NCBI GenBank assembly: GCA_964646605.1
Contig: CAZYEX010000014.1
Location: 1 to 47,278, forward strand
Source of the DNA: SBAX01 sp964646605
Lineage (GTDB): Bacteria; Planctomycetota; Phycisphaerae; UBA1845
Direction of reading: 5' to 3'
DNA length: 47,278 nucleotides
Shown here: piece by piece, positions 40,490-47,278 of the stretch
Position numbering within the stretch: position 1 is the first letter of the stretch
Layout: every line of letters begins with the position of its first letter
Translations under genes and position numbers: made by a program
The notes under the pieces: model-generated
Seen by the model: only the letters and a program-made list of their open reading frames with translations
The model's database searches: none
Told to the model about the DNA's origin: nothing

Positions 40490-41288
40490 CGTCGAACAAC
40501 TGGCCGCTTTGGTGGGCCGAACGCGCGACGAAGGCCTGCCTCTCAAGGTCCTCGGTCGAGGGGCCAACGTTCTGGTCAGCGACGACGGCTTCGACGGCGT
40601 GGTGGTGCGCCTGGACGATCCGGCTTTTGGACGAATCCATCGGTGTGGCTCGCGTCTCGAGGTGGGTGGCGGTGTCGATTTGACTCGCTTGACTCGGTAT
40701 TGCGTGGGGCGCGGCTTGTCCGGCCTGGAAGGCATGGCGGGCATCCCGGCGACGGTGGGGGGGGCGATTCGCATGAACGCCGGAGGTCGCTTCGGCGAGT
40801 TCGGCGACGTCGTTCGGCAAGTGACCGTACTTACCCGAGACGGAAAGCGCGAGGTTTGGGGGACGGAGCAATGCGGTTTTGGTTATCGGCGCTCCAGCAT
40901 CGGCGACCGAACGGTGCTCTCCGCCGACCTGGAACTCCGTGAAGACGATCCGCTCCAAGTCCGCCGCCGGTTTGAAGATTATTTTGCCGTGAAACGAAAT
41001 ACACAGCCGCTTGGCGATCGAAGCGCTGGGTGTATCTTCAAGAACCCCGGCGGCCGATCGGCCGGGGCGCTAATCGACCAGGCCGGGTTGAAGGGGCTTC
41101 GGTCCGGCGAGGCGAGCGTCTCGCAGCGCCATGCCAACTTCATCGTCGCCGACCGCGGCGCTACGGCGTCCGACGTACTGCGTCTCATCGATCTCATTCG
41201 AGAGCGGGTTCGTGCGAAGTTCGACACGGAACTGGAAGTGGAAATCGACATCTGGCGTCCGGTGAACGGAGCGAGGAGCGAGTCGTGA
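40380..41288 (+). CDS. murB: UDP-N-acetylenolpyruvoylglucosamine reductase
   Basis: MurB reduces the enolpyruvyl group with FAD and NADPH. The 302-residue protein has APLGRNTWFRLGGRARYL, the FAD segment LKVLGRGANVLVSDDGF, GLEGMAGIPATVGGAIRMNAGG, FGYRRSSIG and AGCIFKNPGG with a nearby catalytic Ser, and a C-terminal EVEIDIW with the acid residue. The start ATG 40380 lies inside murC, and the conserved NTWFRLGG begins well before the murC stop, so the 110-nt overlap is really coding in this frame. The stop overlaps ddl as GTGA. Confidence 0.95.
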   Translation: MNWWNDFAGQIEHDAPLGRNTWFRLGGRARYLFRPHNVEQLAALVGRTRDEGLPLKVLGRGANVLVSDDGFDGVVVRLDDPAFGRIHRCGSRLEVGGGVDLTRLTRYCVGRGLSGLEGMAGIPATVGGAIRMNAGGRFGEFGDVVRQVTVLTRDGKREVWGTEQCGFGYRRSSIGDRTVLSADLELREDDPLQVRRRFEDYFAVKRNTQPLGDRSAGCIFKNPGGRSAGALIDQAGLKGLRSGEASVSQRHANFIVADRGATASDVLRLIDLIRERVRAKFDTELEVEIDIWRPVNGARSES

Positions 41289-42244
41289 CTGTTGCCTCAT
41301 CTTCGGCGCGGACTGTCGCCGACCGTTCGCATCGACTGGATTGCTTGGACATCACCGTCCTCTCCGGGGGACCCGGAGCCGAACGAGAGGTGAGTCTGGA
41401 AAGCGGTCGCGCTGTGGATGCCGCATTGCGCCGCCTTGGCCACCGCGTCGAAATCCGCGACATCGGACCGGACGACTTGAGCGCTCTGGATCGTCCGGCG
41501 GACCTTTGTTTCGTTGCTCTTCACGGTGAGTTCGGCGAGGACGGGACGTTGCAATCGCTTCTGGACGATCGTGGAATCCGATACAGCGGTTCCGGGGCGG
41601 CGGCGTCTCGACTGGCCATGGACAAAGTCGAGTCGAAACGACGGTTCGAGGCCGCCCGAATCCCCACCCCCGCGTTTTCCGTCGTTGGTCGCACCGAGCT
41701 TGCCGACCTCGCTGGGCGTGTGGGTCTGCCGGCGGTCGTCAAACCCGTTTCCAGCGGAAGCAGCGTGGACACGACGATCGTCCGTACAGCGAGTCAGCTG
41801 ATTTCAGCCGCCCAACAGGTCGTTGATCGCTACGGCAGAGCACTCGTGGAGCGGTATATCGGCGGGCGCGAATTGACCGTAGGGATTCTAGGTGAGGAGG
41901 CCCTGCCGGTCTGCGAAATCCGGACCACGCGGCCGTTCTACGACTATCAAGCCAAGTACCTCGACGACTCCACGCAGTATCTTTTCGACGTCGATCTTCC
42001 GGCTTCGGTCCTCGATCGCGTACAGCGTCTCAGTCTGCTCGCCCATCGGACCCTCGGCTGCCGTGTGTTTTCGCGTGTCGATTGCATCGTCGAGGACGTA
42101 ACGCAGGAGCCGTATTTCCTCGAGGTCAATACGATTCCCGGGTTTACCAGTCACTCGCTGGTCCCCAAGGCCGCCGCCAAACGTGGAGTCTCCTTCGACC
42201 AGCTTTGCCAGACCATCATCGAGCTTTCGTTGCGGGCCGATTGA
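41285..42244 (+). CDS. ddl: D-alanine--D-alanine ligase
   Basis: Ddl makes the D-Ala-D-Ala used by MurF. The 319-residue ATP-grasp enzyme has VLSGGPGAEREVSLESG, ALHGEFGEDGTLQSLLDDRGIRYSGS read as two parts, LPAVVKPVSSGSS, FYDYQAKYLDDSTQY, and LEVNTIPGFTSHSLVPKAA. The Tyr in FYDYQAKY corresponds to the residue that favours D-Ala over D-lactate, so vancomycin-sensitive termini are predicted. GTG 41285 overlaps the murB stop and has GAGGAG six nt upstream. Confidence 0.95.
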   Translation: MTVASSSARTVADRSHRLDCLDITVLSGGPGAEREVSLESGRAVDAALRRLGHRVEIRDIGPDDLSALDRPADLCFVALHGEFGEDGTLQSLLDDRGIRYSGSGAAASRLAMDKVESKRRFEAARIPTPAFSVVGRTELADLAGRVGLPAVVKPVSSGSSVDTTIVRTASQLISAAQQVVDRYGRALVERYIGGRELTVGILGEEALPVCEIRTTRPFYDYQAKYLDDSTQYLFDVDLPASVLDRVQRLSLLAHRTLGCRVFSRVDCIVEDVTQEPYFLEVNTIPGFTSHSLVPKAAAKRGVSFDQLCQTIIELSLRAD

Positions 42245-42325
42245 AGGCCAAGGAACTCCTTGTTGGACCCAAGAAGTGAACCGTGTGTATCCGCCTGACC
42301 GACACGAAGAACCAGGATTAGCTTG

Positions 42326-43216
42326 ATGCGACGCCGACGGCGATCAAGAAACCGAGACTTGAGTGCTGCGAAGCGTCGCCTCCGACCGTCGTGGCTTCGT
42401 TTGCCTTCCAAGCGCGTCTTAACGGTCGTGTTTGCCACAGGCGGATTCGTCGCCCTTTGCGCGGCGGGGGTCCTGGGCGTGGGCCGGCTCGAGGGCCACG
42501 TACGTCGACTCCTCCTCGACAACCGTCCCGATCCCGTGGTCGAGTTCATCGACCTACCCAAGGAACTCTACGGCCTCGCCAACCAGGACCTTCAACAGAG
42601 CCTATTCGAGGTTCTGGGAAGGGATTGGGTCGAGGATCGAATGTGTGGCGAGATCGCCGCTCGGATGGAGTCCGTGGCATGGGTGTCTCGAGTGCAATAC
42701 GTGCGTCGAACGGGCGGGGGGAGGTTTGAGATCAGTTGCCGCTACCGCATGCCCGTCGCCATCGTTCGTGTGGACGACGATGCGTATCTGGTGGACGAGG
42801 AAGCCGTGCGGCTGCCCGGGTTGTACATTCCGCACCCCGCGTGGCGGATCATCGAGGGCGTCGCCGCGGGTCCTCCGGCGCCCGGCCAGCCGTGGGTGGG
42901 CGACGATATTCGGGCCGCCATTTCGGTCCTTACGGCGCTGCGTCGTGAGCCGTTTGGCGACCAAATCGTCGGCGTCGGCGTTGGAAACCACGGCGGTCGC
43001 AAGGACCCCCGCGTGGCCCATATCGAGCTTTTGACCGACCGTCCCGGAGGCCGAATCCGATGGGGGTCGGCCCCCGGTCGAGAGCTCGAGGAGAGCGGCG
43101 TGCAGCAGAAACTGGCGTTATTACGGGAGAACTTCGGAAAAACCGGCCGAGCGGACGCCCACTTCCCGGTAATCGACATCTCCGTCTATCCGGATCGGTT
43201 TACCGTTCCCGGCTAG
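42326..43216 (+). CDS. ftsQ: FtsQ/DivIB-like division protein
   Basis: The 296-residue protein has a short Arg-rich cytoplasmic tail (RRRRRSRNRDLSAAKRRLR), one membrane helix (VLTVVFATGGFVALCAAGVLGVG), then a POTRA-like and beta domain with MESVAWVSRVQYVRRTGGG, CRYRMPVAIVRVDDDAYLVDEEAVRL. These are the hallmarks of FtsQ, which anchors FtsL/FtsB at the septum. Overall identity is low, so the call rests on topology, short motifs and the position after ddl. AGGA lies eight nt before ATG 42326. The usual ftsA and ftsZ do not follow. Confidence 0.78.
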   Translation: MRRRRRSRNRDLSAAKRRLRPSWLRLPSKRVLTVVFATGGFVALCAAGVLGVGRLEGHVRRLLLDNRPDPVVEFIDLPKELYGLANQDLQQSLFEVLGRDWVEDRMCGEIAARMESVAWVSRVQYVRRTGGGRFEISCRYRMPVAIVRVDDDAYLVDEEAVRLPGLYIPHPAWRIIEGVAAGPPAPGQPWVGDDIRAAISVLTALRREPFGDQIVGVGVGNHGGRKDPRVAHIELLTDRPGGRIRWGSAPGRELEESGVQQKLALLRENFGKTGRADAHFPVIDISVYPDRFTVPG

Positions 43217-43347
43217 GGATGTCACGAGACCCTCCCCGACGCGGAGCCAGTCTCTTACGAAAAAATGCAGGCTCCGTTGCCCGGAATACTCGACGCCAGC
43301 GCCCGAATATCGTGTAGAATGAAGGGCAGACACGGAGCGCGAAGCCC

Positions 43348-44169
43348 ATGAGCGAAGTCGAAACCATCATCGAACAGGCCCGGCTTTTTGCGGTTCAGCA
43401 CGTCCCCGCCGACGTGTTATCCAGTGCCGTTCCCGCTGCATTGGGCATGCTCGTGGCGGGCGTAGGGCTCAGCGTTCTGGGGGCGAAGCTCGCCCGGTTC
43501 GGATTGACGGCCGGTTTCATTTTGATCGGGGGTTTCCTAGGGCTGCGTTTCACGCAACACTTCGGGTTCTATCCGATCGTCTGCATCCTCGGCGGGGCCT
43601 CCCTGGTCGGCATTATCGGATACCAAACGTTCCGTTTATGGGTCGGCGTCGGGGCGGCCATGGTCTTTTCGTCGATCGTCCTGGGCACCTTCGGCTACCA
43701 ACGGGTTCTTCCCTTGGTGTCGGAGTTCGAACAAAGCGCGCAAGTGAAAACCCTGGACAGCCCCGTTCCTTTCGCCATACCCACCCCGCAGGAGCAGCGC
43801 GACTACCTTGAGCGGACGCCCCAGCAATGGGCCGGTGATTTTTGGGCCTTCGTCACTCAACGGGACGCCACGGTGGCGAAGAATGCAAAGGCAATTGCTC
43901 TCGTTGCGCTGCTTACCGGGCTTTGTATGGGCATCGTCGCCGTGCGCTGGGCGTTGATCCTCGCAACCTCGTTGGCTGGGACCGTCCTGGTGACGACAGC
44001 CATGGCTACGTTGCTCACTCATTCCGTGCCCGAATCTTATCAGGCCTTTCAGCGCAACCCGGCCTTGCTCGGTGTGGGCGTCGGGGGATTCCTGGTGACC
44101 TCGTTGATTCTCCAGACCATGCTCTCCCGTCGAACGCCCGCGGCCAAGGCCGACGGGGCCAAGTCCTAG
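43348..44169 (+). CDS. Polytopic membrane protein of unknown function
   Basis: The 273-residue protein has about seven hydrophobic helices (for example AALGMLVAGVGLSVLGAKLA, VGVGAAMVFSSIVLGTFGY and AIALVALLTGLCMGIVAV), with a hydrophilic loop of about 55 residues between helices four and five. The Gly-rich helix pattern recalls TMEM198/DUF4203-like proteins, but I cannot confirm the family. GGAG lies ten nt before ATG 43348. With the next gene it occupies the position of ftsA/ftsZ. A link to division is only an inference from place. Confidence 0.65.
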   Translation: MSEVETIIEQARLFAVQHVPADVLSSAVPAALGMLVAGVGLSVLGAKLARFGLTAGFILIGGFLGLRFTQHFGFYPIVCILGGASLVGIIGYQTFRLWVGVGAAMVFSSIVLGTFGYQRVLPLVSEFEQSAQVKTLDSPVPFAIPTPQEQRDYLERTPQQWAGDFWAFVTQRDATVAKNAKAIALVALLTGLCMGIVAVRWALILATSLAGTVLVTTAMATLLTHSVPESYQAFQRNPALLGVGVGGFLVTSLILQTMLSRRTPAAKADGAKS

Positions 44170-44321
44170 GGGATATCGTACCTTCGGTTTGTCAACGGCC
44201 TAGGCGGTGCGCGCGGGCCCCGGAAGCGGATAACTTCACCGTGCGCGGCGCTGCGCCTGGGGTGTACGTCCGCGGTGGGGGACGCGCGCCGGTTCGCAAT
44301 AGGGTTCCAGGAGAAGTGAAC

Positions 44322-44933
44322 GTGATTACTTCGCTGCACGATTGGCTGGCGTACTTGCGTGATTCCCATAGCGCGATGGGCTTCCCGCTCATCGTTTGCG
44401 GAATCGGGTTGATGCTGTTCGGGTGGCGGCTATGGAAGGTGGCCGTGGTCCTATCCTTCGGCGTGTTTGGGACGGTGATGACCGCACGGTTGCTCGGACC
44501 GCGGGATGACCAGATGCTCTACGCCCTGGGCAGCGGAACGGCTCTGGGCCTGCTCAGTTATTGGCCTGTGCGCTACTCCGTGTCCGTGCTGGGCGGGGCC
44601 ATTGGTGCGGCTGTGGTTCAGTTTTACCTCGATCGGTTCGGAATGACCGGCGGGATGATGTGGGGCGGCGTGGCGGCAGCCTTCGCGGGGTGTACGGCCT
44701 TAGCGGTTCTGAACCGCCGTCACATCGTCATTCTGGTCACGGCATTTCTCGGCGCCGTCCTGGTCCTCTCCGGTTTGATGACTTGGCTGATGACCGTTCC
44801 CTCGCTATTCGGCACGTTCAAATCCATGGCCTCCTGGAGCGTCATCGTGATCCCCTTCATCGTCCTGGTTCCCACAGTGATGAGTTGCTTCTACCAGATT
44901 TCCGAGGTCCATCGGCTGCAAGCGGAATTGTAA
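44322..44933 (+). CDS. Second polytopic membrane protein of similar build
   Basis: The 203-residue protein has about six helices (PLIVCGIGLMLFGWRLWKVAVVL, SVSVLGGAIGAAVVQFYL, HIVILVTAFLGAVLVLSGLM, VIVIPFIVLVPTVMSCFYQ). The Gly-rich pattern resembles the preceding gene, so the two may be distant relatives. GTG 44322 has AGGAG eight nt upstream; GTG 44316 is in frame but too close to that site. Function unknown. Confidence 0.65.
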   Translation: MITSLHDWLAYLRDSHSAMGFPLIVCGIGLMLFGWRLWKVAVVLSFGVFGTVMTARLLGPRDDQMLYALGSGTALGLLSYWPVRYSVSVLGGAIGAAVVQFYLDRFGMTGGMMWGGVAAAFAGCTALAVLNRRHIVILVTAFLGAVLVLSGLMTWLMTVPSLFGTFKSMASWSVIVIPFIVLVPTVMSCFYQISEVHRLQAEL

Positions 44934-45084
44934 CCCGATAAGGCGGGTTTCCGGGAGGCGCCCGCAGGGTCATTCAGTTCTTCGGGGACGGCTTCGGAGG
45001 ACCTCTGGGTGCTGGTCGAAAACGCGGGTCCAATCCGGTGCGACCGTGGAGTGCGGGGACCATTGGAAGCCCGGTAGGGTGACG

Positions 45085-45157
45085 TCATTTCGGCGTTTCT
45101 TCGAGCTTCGTTCGCCACTCGGCGGCCTTTTCGGCGTAGCCCTTGCCCGGCTCAACG
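45085..45157 (-). pseudogene. Tail fragment of a kinase/TPR gene, cut by the MITE-like element
   Basis: The minus strand codes for VEPGKGYAEKAAEWRTKL then EETPK and a stop at 45087-45085. KAAEWRAKL-type tails end many planctomycete kinase/TPR proteins. The fragment is interrupted at 45157/45158 by the 110-bp element, and the sequence resumes with the duplicated target at 45268. Confidence 0.6.
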
Positions 45158-45267
45158 CAGGGTCTTTCAATTGTCGGGCTTCCGGGCAGTCGTAGTCGGT
45201 CCTACACTGGCGGACAAGCCGCCAGTGGCACCCGATGAATCCCACTTCGGAGAATTGAAAGACCCTG
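45158..45267. mobile_element. MITE-like element with 15-bp inverted ends and 10-bp target duplication
   Basis: The element starts CAGGGTCTTTCAATT (45158-45172) and ends with its perfect reverse complement (45253-45267). It is flanked by direct repeats CGGCTCAACG (45148-45157 and 45268-45277), a target-site duplication. It is 110 bp long and non-coding, with an internal 9-bp hairpin (45205-45213 / 45219-45227). A transposase elsewhere would be needed to move it. A degenerate solitary end, CAGGGTCATTCAGTT, lies at 44965-44979. Confidence 0.82.
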
Positions 45268-45319
45268 CGGCTCAACGGCGAAACTTGTCGCCTATGCGCC
45301 TTGTGGCTATAATTCAGGT

Positions 45320-45559
45320 ATGAATCCGGAAGCGCTGGCCCAGGAACTGGAACGGGAGCCGTTCATCCCACTCCGCCTTCGACTTTCCGACGGACGTACG
45401 TTTGAGATTCAAAATCCCGGCCTGTGTTTCATAGCCCGACTGGGCCTCTACGCGTTCCGAGCCAAGCCGAACCACACGCTTGCCGAAGACGTCGAGATTA
45501 TCAGTCTGCGGCACATCGTCTCCGTCGAGACCATCGCCCCGGCCGATCGCGGTCGATAG
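45320..45559 (+). CDS. Small conserved hypothetical protein
   Basis: The 79-residue protein LAQELEREPFIPLRLRLSDGRTFEIQNP...DVEIISLRHIVSVETI matches a type of small protein that recurs in Planctomycetota, with an REPF-P-LRL-L-DG pattern and a C-terminal strand near a His. The fold is probably a small beta barrel. No function is known. No strong ribosome site is visible before ATG 45320. Confidence 0.72.
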   Translation: MNPEALAQELEREPFIPLRLRLSDGRTFEIQNPGLCFIARLGLYAFRAKPNHTLAEDVEIISLRHIVSVETIAPADRGR

Positions 45560-45594
45560 AGCACGGTCACGGTATCGCGGCTGTTCCATGTCCC

Positions 45595-45735
45595 CTATTT
45601 CGGCGTTTCGACGTTTTGGCTTTTCGGCGTTTCGTCGAGCTTCGCCCGCCATTCGGCGGCCTTTTCGGCGTGGCCCTTGCCCGGCCCGGCGGCGTTCCAG
45701 GATTCGTGCAGGGCGGTGCGAGATGGGCCGTTCAT
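45595..45735 (-). pseudogene. Second tail fragment of a kinase/TPR gene
   Basis: The frame encodes TALHESWNAAGPGKGHAEKA, then AEWRAKLDETPK and a stop at 45597-45595. It repeats the fragment at 45085-45157 with about 70% identity. It starts 40 bp after the stop of the kinase/TPR gene at 45775, so it could be the detached end of that gene or of a lost neighbour. A short 46-codon frame with ATG remains. Confidence 0.6.
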
Positions 45736-45774
45736 TTGGTGGCCCTTCGCTAATCCCCGCATTTGTGCCACAGT

Positions 45775-47278
45775 TCATGGCTGTGACGGCTCGGGGGCGG
45801 CGCGTTGCGCGAGGGCCGTCTGATAGGTTGCAAGCCGCTCCTCCATCTCCTTTTGGGAGGGATCGCCCTGCGGGGTGAGCGTCAACGCGCGCTGTTGTGT
45901 TTGGAAGGCGGCGGCCGTGTCACCGGTCATGTGCTGGGCCAAGGCAAGCGTGTCGAGATACATGTAAAGACTCCGGTTGCCGCTTTTCTCTGCCAGCGCG
46001 CAGGTGTGTTGGGCGAGGCCCAGCGCCGCCGTAGGGTTGCGGAGTTCCGTCGCTTCGCAGGTTAACATCCGCCAAGCATCCGCATTTGTATACCACAACA
46101 TCTCCGGGTGTTCTTCGCCCAGGAGCTTGCGACGCATCGCCAGCGATTCGCCATACAGCCGCTCCGCCTCGGAGTAGTTGCCCTGGCGTTCGAGGACGGA
46201 GGCGAGGCTTCTTAGATTGCCTGCCACACGCGCGTGCTCTTCGCCCCAGAGACTGCGATTCATCGCCAGCGTCTCGCGATACAGCCGCTCCGCCTCGGGG
46301 TAGTTACCCTGCTCTACAAGGACACTGGCAAGAATGTCCAAACCCCACGCCACGTTTGGGTGCAATTCACCACGGACTTTGCGAAATATCGGCAGGGCTT
46401 CGCGACACAGCCGCTCCGCTTCGGAATAATTGCCCTGCCGTTTGAGGAGGTCGGCGAGGCTGACCGAGGATCCCGCCACATCCAGGCTCTCTTCGCCCCG
46501 GAGCCTGCGCTTCATCGCCAGCGCCTCGCGAAACAGCGCCTCCGCCTCCGCGCTCTTACCCTGTTCTGTTAGGCCGATGGCGAGGTTGTTCAAGCTGAGC
46601 GCCACATTCTCATGCTCTTCCCCATAGAGCTTGCGATGCAGCGTCAGCGCCTCGCGAAACAGCGGTTCCGCCTCAGCACTCTTGCCCAGCCTTGTGAGGC
46701 TGAGGGCGAGGGCGTTTAGGCTCCGGCCCACAAGCGGATGTTCCTCCCCGTACAGCGTTTTCGCCATTCGAACCGAGGGCTCAATGAGCCCTTGACATTG
46801 CTCGTGTGCGCCGAGCCCCGAGTAAGTGAAGCTGAGGGTCAGGCGAAGCTGAAGCTCGGCCTCAGGGGAGTCCTTGAGCTCTCCCTTCCCGATCCGGTCC
46901 GCCGCTGCGTCGAGCATTTCCCGTAGCATGGTGGCGTCCCGCCCCAGGGCCACCCACGGCCCGGCACCCTTGAGGATGTCGCCCATGAAGCTCGCGATTC
47001 GCTCGGCTTTGTCGCGTTCCTTCTTGGCACGCTCAGCTTCTCCTTGGGCGCGAACATAGAACGACGTGCTGACAATGATTCCTGCGACAAGAACGAAGAA
47101 CACGGCGGCGAGCGAAGCGAAAACGGCCTTGTTGCGGCGGGCGAAGAGGCGGAGTTGATAGACGATGCTGGCCCGGCGGGCGAGGATGGCTTCGCCGGTG
47201 AGATAGCGACTGATGTCGTGGCCGAAGTCGGCGGCGGATTGGTAGCGGCGTTCACGTTCTTTTTCCAAGGCTTTGAGG
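45775..47278 (-). CDS. Ser/Thr protein kinase with kinesin-light-chain-type TPR repeats, C-terminal part
   Basis: The gene runs off the window. The first visible residues LKALEKERERRYQSAADFGHD are the end of the kinase C-lobe found in planctomycete Ser/Thr kinases. A membrane helix follows (AVFASLAAVFFVLVAGIIVSTSFY), then an extracytoplasmic region with about seven 42-residue TPRs of the type YGEEHPxVAxSLNxLA...QGxxxEAExLxREAL. The TPRs bind partner proteins; a sensor kinase is likely. It lacks the KAAEWRAKL tail of its relatives, which survives as nearby fragments. Confidence 0.9.
   Translation of the reverse strand, partial: LKALEKERERRYQSAADFGHDISRYLTGEAILARRASIVYQLRLFARRNKAVFASLAAVFFVLVAGIIVSTSFYVRAQGEAERAKKERDKAERIASFMGDILKGAGPWVALGRDATMLREMLDAAADRIGKGELKDSPEAELQLRLTLSFTYSGLGAHEQCQGLIEPSVRMAKTLYGEEHPLVGRSLNALALSLTRLGKSAEAEPLFREALTLHRKLYGEEHENVALSLNNLAIGLTEQGKSAEAEALFREALAMKRRLRGEESLDVAGSSVSLADLLKRQGNYSEAERLCREALPIFRKVRGELHPNVAWGLDILASVLVEQGNYPEAERLYRETLAMNRSLWGEEHARVAGNLRSLASVLERQGNYSEAERLYGESLAMRRKLLGEEHPEMLWYTNADAWRMLTCEATELRNPTAALGLAQHTCALAEKSGNRSLYMYLDTLALAQHMTGDTAAAFQTQQRALTLTPQGDPSQKEMEERLATYQTALAQRAAPEPSQP

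Noticed and set aside
43842..44933. 363-residue frame extending across both membrane protein genes
   Set aside because: Only its last 203 residues form the membrane protein; the first part is the wrong frame of the preceding gene, and AGGAG marks the start at 44322.

Overview
The window looks like chromosome of a high-GC member of the Planctomycetota. The evidence is a division and cell wall (dcw) cluster that runs mraZ-rsmH-LysM-ftsL-ftsI-murE-murF-mraY-ftsW-murG-murC-murB-ddl-ftsQ and then stops without ftsA or ftsZ. Supporting traits are a Ser/Thr-kinase-type TPR protein, a large Cys-rich lipoprotein-like surface protein with thrombospondin type 3 repeats, and intergenic heptanucleotide repeats. 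The MurE motif DNPR predicts meso-diaminopimelate peptidoglycan. No rRNA, tRNA or CRISPR array was recognised.

Region 1 (1-4140, mostly minus strand) is accessory. Three attC-like imperfect palindromes lie behind or between a VOC-family gene and an organomercurial lyase (MerB) homologue, which suggests a small integron-type cassette array. The merB reading frame contains an in-frame TGA exactly where the catalytic Cys159 of MerB should be. A bacterial-type SECIS hairpin (7-bp stem, GGUC loop) starts 12 nt after it. I read this as a selenocysteine-containing MerB, the most interesting object here. Next come a nucleotidyltransferase with a broken partner gene, a clover-shaped set of nested inverted repeats, and an ArsR / SRPBCC / DUF6958 operon with a clear operator.

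Region 2 (4141-21905) is metabolic and housekeeping. It holds tyrosine catabolism (hpd, hmgA), tadA with an ArsC/LMW-phosphatase-like gene, the Cys-rich secreted protein, ispF, cysS, a UPF0175/PIN toxin-antitoxin pair, an epoxide-hydrolase-like enzyme, two tandem SerA-like dehydrogenases, miaA, an ABC-2 exporter and a GT4 glycosyltransferase.

Region 3 (21906-44933) is the dcw cluster. It is interrupted between mraY and ftsW by about 5 kb of accessory DNA (HEPN/nucleotidyltransferase pair, DUF2283, a DUF262/DUF1524 protein of lower GC, a toxin-antitoxin pair, and two copies of a dispersed repeat block). Two polytopic membrane proteins occupy the place where ftsA/ftsZ would follow ftsQ.

Region 4 (44934-47278) contains debris of TPR-kinase gene tails, one of them split by a 110-bp MITE-like element with 15-bp inverted ends and a 10-bp target duplication, a small conserved protein, and the C-terminal part of a kinase/TPR protein that runs off the window.
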